Positions 57,334 to 64,000 of a DNA stretch of 64,000 bases are shown one piece after another. Each line of letters starts with the position of its first letter. Position 1 is the first letter of the stretch. Made by a program: the position numbers and the translations under genes. The notes beneath the pieces are model-generated. The model was not told where the DNA came from. It saw only the letters and a list, made by a program, of their open reading frames with translations, and made no database searches. The stretch comes from Avena insularis (Eukaryota > Streptophyta > Magnoliopsida > Poales > Poaceae). Location: NCBI GenBank assembly GCA_023614405.1, contig CM042694.1:93417285-93481284 (forward strand), in the 5' to 3' direction.

Positions 57334-58109
57334 TTCGTATCTGCTATCCTCGCTGGAGCTAGCAGCGGCGGGGATCTGTGGCTTAGATTGGCATGGACCC
57401 GTGGCGAAGAAGCTGCGCAGCGGGGGCTGCGGTGCGGAGGCACGGAGAAGGTGCGGCGGCGGCGCTGCTGCTACAAGCACTGGCGGTGGCACGGTCGCGA
57501 GGAAGACGAAGGAGAAGAAGAGGAACGGGCAGAGGGGCGCATAGGTGAAAAATGCTAAGGGACGCGTCCCTCCGCTACTTAACCACCCCCAGAGGTGGGT
57601 GAGTGGGATTGCGTTGTGCACACGAGCCACACGATGTGGCCGTGTATTACTTGCATCAGCCAATCGCAGAAGAGCCACACGGAGGGCCATAGGGAGGAAG
57701 CGATCCCATGACGTGACATGCTGGTGCGTAAAAGCGAGGAGGCGTGGCGTGACCTCGCCAAGAATAATCGCCAGCGATCGCAGCGGTTACTGTGCAGGCC
57801 CTTAAAATGAGGCAACGTAATGATTAGTCTCCACGTGGGTTGGCGTATGAGAGAAGGAAGCGAGGCTCGGATCCGAGCCAAAATGGTAACCCGGCCGGCA
57901 AGTGAAAACTTGAAATGTGCAGAGGGAAAGTAAAACCATAGGATCCGAGCCAAACTGGTGACCCGGCCGGCAAGTGAAAACTTGGAACGTGCGAAGGGAA
58001 CGTAAATCCATATAATCCGAGATAAGAAGCTAACCCAAAATTAAACGTCCGAGGCTCGAACATGAATGAACCTGGTGTGGCCTTAGCGACCAAGGCCGCT
58101 AAGACCGCA
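57334..58109. other. Upstream region of the antisense gene and pre-LTR DNA of Tat-clade element
   Basis: Would hold the promoter and 5' leader of the antisense gene. The frame is open upstream of its ATG to 57690, with a CT-rich leader-like composition. An imperfect tandem duplication of about 80 bases occurs at roughly 57869-58020 (GGATCCGAGCCAAA / GGTAACCCGGCCGGCAAGTG repeated). No clear TATA box seen. Confidence 0.45.
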
Positions 58110-58127
58110 CCAGCTTTGGGGACTAAT
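58110..58127 (+). other. Polypurine tract of Tat-clade element
   Basis: CCAGCTTTGGGGACTAA immediately precedes the 3' LTR start. The GGGGACTAAT pre-LTR motif is common in Tat elements. Confidence 0.55.
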
Positions 58128-58932
58128 GTTGGGGGGATACCCCCGGGTAGGGTCACTCTAGGGTATAAGGGCCGAGTTAGCCGAGGTTCGGCAAGGTCAA
58201 AGCGTATGTTGGCCGGGTCACCTCAAGGCAGGCCGGATCACGGAGTAACCCAGACCAGGGGGGTCGCCTAAACATTGTCTTATCCGACTTAAGGAGTAAG
58301 TCGGAAGTGCTTGTCTAACTTGTATGCAGGAACAGGTGTGGCTGGATCTACTATGATCCGGATCCTCGCTTAGCTTCTAGGAGAAGGAAGGAATCTCTCT
58401 GGTCAAAAAAGAAGGTCCGGTACGCACTGCATGAGCTAAGAAAGCGAGGGCAGGACCACCGGATCGTGGCCGACAAGGGTGACGACGCTCACGTCGGCTG
58501 ACGCAGGCTCCGCAGAGGCTTACGTAGCTAAAGCATGTATGACGCGGGGGAAAAGCACCCCAGTCGGGTTACCACTTTGGGAGGAGGCATATTCTTAGGA
58601 ATATGCCTCCACGTATGCCCTAGGCAGAGACCGAGCCACCTCTATATAAGGGGGGGCTAGAGTTCCTGAAGAAGGGGTTGGATTCTCTGGGGTTGGTTGA
58701 GCACTAGTTGGTTTGGTGATTCCTTAGGTCTAGTAGATCTAGGCAAGAGTAAGAGAGCTCCTTCTTCCTCCTCTCGCCAATACAGCTGAAGGAGCACTTG
58801 TAATCTTGAAGATATAGCAATACAAACTTCTGTGTGGAGAATCACTCTACTATCCCTCCCTGGATTCCCCTAGCGCATATTAGTCCCCACCTTTAGCCTA
58901 TCCATGGCATCTGCCGTGACACCACCACGATA
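58128..58932 (+). repeat. 3' LTR of Tat-clade element
   Basis: 805 bases, TGTTGGGGGG to CACCACGATA, followed directly by the target copy gaccg. Only a handful of differences from the 5' LTR are visible, pointing to a fairly recent insertion, the youngest level of this nest. Confidence 0.92.
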
Positions 58933-60154
58933 GACCGGGATCCATAGTTCACTAGAGGTGGCTCTCCTTAAGATAGATAACATGCTGGGTGAAAAAATTA
59001 CATCAGGGCAATTGACAAACACCGAGAAAGCAATACATGCATATACTAATCATCTTGACTCCTTTGAGACTTGATTGGGCATTACAACATTATACATAGA
59101 CCGTCATCCAACTACATCTATGACTAATAATCCACCTTCAGGTTATCATCTGAACCCCCTCCAGTATTAAGTTGCAAGCAACAGATTATTGCTTTACGAA
59201 TTGCATGTAAAGTAAAAAATATGATTGTTCTATGAACAAAGGATTGTTGTTTTCTCCATAGTAGCAACAGCACATCTAGTACCTTAGAGATTTCTGTCAC
59301 TTCCCAGTTACGGAGGCATGAACCCACTATCGAGCATAAATTCTAACTCTTGGAGTTGCTAGCATCTACTTGGCCAAGATAGCTACTAACAACAGAAAGC
59401 ATGCAAGATCACAAATAACAAAGACATGATAGAATCAATAATCAATCTGAAATAGCATGTCAATATCCATCGGATCCCCGCAAACACAACATGCAGAATT
59501 ACAAATAGACGATCTTGATCATGAACGGAGCTCACAAGATCTAAACATTAAAGCACAAAGGAGGAGAACCAGCCATCTAGATACTACATGGATCCGTAGT
59601 CCAAGGATGAACTACTCACGCATCACACCGGAGGCTTGCATGGTGATGAAGAAGGCCTGTGGTGAATTCCCTCTCCGTGAGTGGTGCCGGAAGAGCTTCA
59701 GATCCTCCCGATCTAGGGATGGAGATGACGGACTCTGAGACTCTTCGTGGATTTTGATCGGGCACTTAGGGTTTTCGTCCGAGGGTAATATATAGGCGGA
59801 AGGAGAGGCCGAGGGTGCCTGGCTGGCCACACCACCTGGCGTGGGCAGGAGCCTGGCAGCGGCCACATGGTGTGGCCGCCCTCTGGCCCTTCTCCGTCTC
59901 GTATTCTGGCACTTGATCCCTTCCGGAAAAATAGGCACTTGGGCTTTTGTCACGTCCAATTCCAAGAATATTCATTTTCTGACTTTCCTGGAACCAAAAA
60001 CAGCAGAAAACAGGCAGCTGGCACTGTGGCTCTTGTTAATAGGTTAGTCCAAGAAATCATAAGAAAAGTACTCCAAAGTTGGAACAAAACACAAGAAAGT
60101 GGATAAAACCAAGCATGGAACATCAAAAATTATAGATACATTTGCAATGTATCA
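58933..60154 (-). repeat. 5' LTR of gypsy element, outer part
   Basis: Continues the LTR after the Tat element, from the second gaccg to the LTR start TGATACATTGC at 60154. It corresponds to 38170-39397. The TATA region is at about 59786-59793 on the minus strand. Short frames here are LTR noise. Confidence 0.88.
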
Positions 60155-60427
60155 ACCGCCCACCCCTCCAACACAGACGTACTTCCCTTAACAAGGAAGG
60201 AACTGCGGTCAAACAAATCCTGTGTCTCCGCATGCTTCACTACGGTTTACCCGTTCCTCTTCCACTTGCTCTTTACTCGCTAGTAGATATGTTTGCATAT
60301 AGGGAAATTCCACCTAATAGTTTATCTAGAGAATTTACCCTTTGTGCTAAGCCTAAAATTGAAAAGTATTAAAATTTGAAGTAGCACCTATTCACCCCCC
60401 CTCTAGGTGCCCATACGATTCATTTCA
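60155..60427 (+). repeat. 3' LTR of copia copy 2, right part
   Basis: Starts with the second target copy accgc (60155-60159), continues the LTR as in 18914-19180 and ends GATTCATTTCA at 60427, followed by atatt. Confidence 0.9.
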
Positions 60428-61333
60428 ATATTGACACGCATGATTGACTGCATAAGAGACATCTAGTCTCGTGATAGTGAGGTATTGTAGACCACCAACG
60501 AGACAACGGTAATCAGTAGCATCATTAGGCGAAAGAGGATCTCCATCAAGAGCAGACAACCGATTAGTAGCAAACATAGGAGAGGTAGCATGTTTGCACT
60601 TCAACATACCAGCACGACGCAACAAGTCTAGAGAATACTTGTGCTGAATGAGAGTCAAACCAGCAGAAGACCGTGAGACCTCCAGACCAAGGAAGTAGTG
60701 CAGGACACCCAAGTCCTTGATACCAAAATCACCACTCAACGCAAACAAGAGACAATCAGCAGCAACATCAGAGGAGCTGATGAGGATGATATCACCAACA
60801 TAAACCAGCAGATACATCGTGACCTCAGGACGCTAAAGAAGGAACAAGGACGTGTCAGCAGTGGATGGAACAAAGCGATGAGCCCGAAGGACATAGCCAA
60901 GATGTGCATGCCACGCACGAGGATCCTGCTTAAGTCCGTACAGAGCCTTAACAAGGCGGCAGAGATGCCGAGGACGTGCAGGATCAACAAAACCTGGGGG
61001 ATGACGCATATAAACCTCCTCCTCCAGAACTCCATGCAGAAAGGCATTCTACACATCAAGGTGATGAATAGACCGTCCTCGAGTAATAGCCAAAGAGAGT
61101 AGCAAAAGAATGGTAGTAGGCTTGACAACTGGGCTGAACGTGTCTTCATAATCAATACCATACCTCTTTTTGAAGCCTTTAGCAACTAACCGTGCCTTGT
61201 AGCATTCAATAGAACTATCAACATGCTTCTTAACCTTGAAGACCCACTTGGAATCAATAATATTGACACCAGAAAAAGGAGGAATGAGTTGCCAAGTATC
61301 ATTCTTCAGAAGTGCCTGAAATTCCTGCTCCAT
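60428..61333 (-). pseudogene. Reverse transcriptase of Ale/Hopscotch-like copia, broken
   Basis: Minus-strand continuation of the fragment at 17465-17892. The start of RT is at 61333-61049 ([43 protein letters not shown]), followed by a stop and a readable [16 protein letters not shown] segment, then 60817-60425 with YVGDIILISSS, KDLGVLHYFLGLEV and the GGLQYLTITRLDVSYAVN motif. The catalytic box reads YVGD instead of YVDD. Interruption at 60427 separates it from RNase H. Confidence 0.85.
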
Positions 61334-62870
61334 GACAGCATGTTAGTGAGGAATACCAAGAGCAGCCTGAAAGTGTAGGGGCTTAGCTATGGGATCAGCA
61401 ATAGCATGGGCCACGCAAGCATCAATCCACGCAATGGTCCCATCTATGTGCTTCTTCAGACGAAAAACTCCAGCCTGACTACATGTGCGAGGGCGAAGAG
61501 CCTCAACAGCAAGTGGTGCTGGTGCCGATGAGCCAGACGTAGGTGATGGAGGCGACGTCGATTCGGGCACAGGTGACGTCAAGGTCAGCGATGCTGGGCT
61601 AGACGAGGAGGCCTCTGGCGATGGGGAGCCATGTGGTGTTAGGCCGATTGAATACGGCTCGCTAGGAGCCGGAACAGAGGCGGCCATCGCGGGCACTAGG
61701 CCGGGTACCACAGGCGGGCTGCAGTGGGCGTAGCTGCCACGGGTGAGGTAGCAGCAGGCTGGCGGGCTGGACCCGACGTGCATGGTGCATGCATGGGATC
61801 GACGTCGTATATGTGATCGACGTTCGTCGCCTGATCATCGAGGATCTCGAGGCGAGCACCACGTTTTATATGTGCAACATGGTTAGGAAGCAACGCAGGA
61901 GTATATGCAACATCTACAAATTGATCAGGCAAAGGAATAGTAGAGTGCATAGGTGGTGTAGGAGTGGTGGAGTTGTTCGGAAGTGCAGAAAAAGGGAACA
62001 CGTTCTCATCAAACACGACATCATGAGATATGTAAATGCGATTAGTGGGAACATGTAGGCACTTGTACCCTTTATGAAGGGAACTATACCCAAGAAAGAC
62101 ACACTTTTTAGACCGAAACTCTAGTTTATGCTTGTTATACGGACGAACGTGAGGCCAACATTGACATCCAAAAACCTTAAGTAACGTGTAATCTGGAATG
62201 TCACTAAGCAAGAGTTCAAGAATAGTTTCCATTTGCAGAAGTCGTGAAGGAATCCTATTTATCAAAAAACAGGCGGTGGAAAAAGCATCACTCCAAACCA
62301 AAACGGAACGGAGGCGTGATCTAGTAAGGTAAGACCAGTCTCTACAAGATGACGATGCTTACGTTCAGTGGTGCCATTCTGCTAATGTATGTGAGGAAAA
62401 GACACATGGTGCGAGATCTAAGCTTGTTAAAAACGAATTTAGGTTCTGATATTCACCCCCCAGTCGGATTGAACATGAAGAATTTTATGCTAAAGGAGAC
62501 GCTCAACATGTGCTTGAAATTGAATAAAAATATCGAACACATCAGATTTACGCTTAATAAGATAAAGAGTGAACCGACTATAAGCATCAATAAAACTGAC
62601 ATAATAATTGTGGCCACTAACAAACATTTGGGCATGACCCCGTATATCAGAAAACACAAGCTCAAGAGGATGTTTAATGACACGACTTGACTCTGAAAAC
62701 GGAAGTTGATGACTCTTGCCTTACTGACAGACATCATAGATAGTTTCAGCAATTTTATTGGACACAACTGGAAGTTCATGACGACGTAGAACATGAAGAA
62801 CTATGGGAGTAGCAGGGTGACCAAGGCGCGCATGCCAGTGCGTAGATGATACATGAACACCACTGAACAC
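61334..62870 (-). pseudogene. Integrase and linker region of Ale/Hopscotch-like copia, broken
   Basis: On the minus strand, 62301-61696 gives the integrase C-terminal part (AFSTACFLINRIPSRLL, KVFGCQCWPHVRPYNKHKLEFRSK, CVFLGYSSLHKGYKCL) and the Ala/Pro/Thr-rich linker. 61783-61343 is the rest of the linker up to RT. The upstream core (62870-62302) is readable only in scattered frames, so I cannot confirm the DDE residues. Confidence 0.72.
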
Positions 62871-63999
62871 CTAGGGAGCATGCAACGAAGACGGTGCAGA
62901 CGGTGCATCAAGTGCATATAGGCCATGGCGAAGATAACCTCTAACCAGAGCGGCTCTCATGTCCCGATCTTTGATGAAAAAATGGAAACGGTGAAATTCA
63001 GCGAGGACATTATTATCACGAGTAAGTTGAGGAACAGACAACAAACTATGTGTAGCAGAAGGAACCCGAAGGACATTGAGAAGATGTAGTTTTTCTAGAG
63101 TTATGTGCAAGAAGAGAGGACTGACCAACATGTGAGATGCGTATACCTGCTCCATTGACGGTGCGAACCTGATCATAACCATGATATGGCTCCTGGATAT
63201 AGAGCTTGCCCATCTCACTTGCCAGGTGATGGTAGCCCCCATGTCCATATACCACGCCGGATCAATGGAGTAGGATGGAGTGTACCCGTGCTTGTTACCC
63301 GCCACGGCAGCGGCAACCTGCTTGTCATTACCCTTGCCATTGTTGCCAATGCCGAGGAAGTCTTGCTTGAAGCGTCGATGAAAGCGGGAGGCAATATGGC
63401 CCTCAAGGCCACACAGCTGGCATGCTTGCTGGGCGCCGCAATAGGGGCAGCAGGCGCGCCGACAACCATCGCCCGTGATGGGGGGCGCGGCGGGCCACAG
63501 GGCCTGCTGAGGTGCGGGCGTCGGCTTGCCACGAGCTGATGACGACTTCTGGGGTTTACCGCAAGCTGCGTTGTTGCTGGAGTAGAAGCTCGGGGTGGCA
63601 TGGCATGCCTTGACGCGCTGTTCGCGACCGACGAGGCGCGAGTAGAGTTCAGAGGCTGAAGTGGAGCGTCGCGACCGTTGACGTTCTCCACGAGATTATC
63701 ATAGTCGTCGTCCATGCCGTTTAGGATGTAGGTGGTGAAATCCTCGGGGCGAAGCGGCTGGACAATGGAGCCTAGTGTGTCGAAGAGGCCGGTCATCTTG
63801 TTAAAGTAGTCCGTGATGCTGAGGTCGCGGAGCTTGGTCTCGCCCAGCTCGGTGCGAATAGCATGAGCACACGCCTGATATTAAGAGGCATACCTAGTGT
63901 GAAGCACCGTCCACACATCTCGAGACATAGCGGTGAAGAGGACCAATGACGAGGCGCTCAGCTTGAGCGAAGACTAGATAGGAGAGAGGACGGCCTGAT
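62871..63999 (-). pseudogene. gag and protease of Ale/Hopscotch-like copia, broken, truncated by window end
   Basis: The gag C-terminal capsid part is at 63796-63690 (MTGLFDTLGSIVQPLRPEDF, YILNGMDDDYD; UBN2 type). A degenerate zinc knuckle follows (CQLCGLEGHIASR, then Phe where the last Cys is expected). The protease has WYMDMGAT for the usual WYMDTGAT (about 63260-63237), with RISHVGQSSLLAHN in another frame. GAG-pre-integrase follows (LLNVLRVPSATHSLLSVPQL). Frame changes occur throughout. It extends beyond the window on the right. Confidence 0.78.
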
Positions 64000-64000
64000 C

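Larger units (their letters stand above)
44692..58932 (+). mobile_element. Tat-clade Ty3/gypsy retrotransposon with an antisense gene
   Basis: A 14.2-kb plus-strand element with exact target duplication gaccg and 806/805-bp LTRs. The uninterrupted target site is visible in the sister LTR at 38175 (AAGGACCGGGATCC), confirming the insertion point. Order: 5' LTR, primer site, gag, protease, reverse transcriptase, RNase H, a second RNase H, integrase, then about 5.8 kb that contains an opposite-strand, intron-bearing gene, a purine tract and the 3' LTR. Two RNase H domains plus an additional antisense ORF are traits of the Tat clade. gag and pol hold several stops and frameshifts. Confidence 0.9.
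37780..60154 (-). mobile_element. Athila/Sabrina-like gypsy element, gag-protease only, with nested Tat element
   Basis: A minus-strand element with exact target duplication accgc. The 5' LTR runs from 60154 to 44296 (interrupted by 44692-58932) and the 3' LTR is 39397-37780. Next to the 5' LTR are two primer-binding sites, then gag and a protease remnant (44113-42095), then 2.7 kb of non-coding DNA up to the 3' LTR. No reverse transcriptase, RNase H or integrase is present, so it is non-autonomous by structure. Size without the Tat element is about 8.1 kb. It resembles the partial element at 1-4632. Confidence 0.88.
17898..60427 (+). mobile_element. SIRE/Maximus-type copia retrotransposon, copy 2, with nested insertions
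   Basis: A plus-strand element of the same family as 5273-16991. In order: 5' LTR (17898-19180), primer site, gag (19233-21678), pol (21684-25290), leader, extra ORF (26058-36204, interrupted), polypurine tract, 3' LTR (36739-37779 continuing at 60160-60427). It is bounded by target copies atact (17893-17897) and atatt (60428-60432), again differing by C/T. Insertions at 26672-35051 and 37780-60154 account for about 30.8 kb, so the uninterrupted element is about 11.8 kb. It inserted into the RNase H region of an Ale-type copia of opposite orientation. Confidence 0.9.

Overview
The window is nuclear DNA from a large, repeat-rich grass genome. A wheat/barley/rye-type (Triticeae) or close pooid relative is likely, because it carries a BARE/Angela-like copia LTR, Athila/Sabrina-like gypsy elements with a GGCGCCGTTGC primer site, SIRE/Maximus-type copia elements and a Tat-clade gypsy element. 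I find no host gene, tRNA, rRNA or CRISPR. Essentially every base can be assigned to nested LTR retrotransposons, almost all with broken reading frames.

Layout, oldest host first. An Ale/Retrofit (Hopscotch-like) copia polyprotein on the minus strand is the substrate (17465-17892 and 60428-64000). Its RNase H region is split by two insertions. On the left, an unidentified LTR element X (starting at 17464, minus strand, GC-rich LTR) runs leftward. X was itself invaded by SIRE/Maximus-type copia copy 1 (5273-16991, minus) and by a partial gypsy element (1-4632, minus). On the right, SIRE/Maximus-type copia copy 2 (17898-60427, plus) sits between target-site copies atact/atatt.

Copy 2 was hit twice. 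A BARE/Angela-like element with a decayed interior (26672-35051, minus, target-site duplication gagct) lies in its third ORF. A gag-protease-only gypsy element (37780-60154, minus, duplication accgc) lies in its 3' LTR. The 5' LTR of that gypsy element was in turn invaded by a Tat-clade gypsy element (44692-58932, plus, duplication gaccg).

The two SIRE-type copies share an unusual plan: LTR, primer site for initiator Met-tRNA, gag with a zinc knuckle and coiled coil, pol, a GC-rich leader, then an extra ORF whose ATG lies in a ten-base exon followed by a ~345-base intron. A 17-base palindrome (GGCCGGATTATCCGGCC) is scattered through the LTRs, the leader, that intron and a linker inside pol. 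The Tat element carries, on the strand opposite to gag-pol, a second gene of about seven exons whose intron phases agree. One of its introns holds a 59-bp tandem array.

Coordinates of LTR ends come from direct comparison of paired LTRs and target-site duplications. Family names are by recognition of protein motifs and LTR termini, not by database search.
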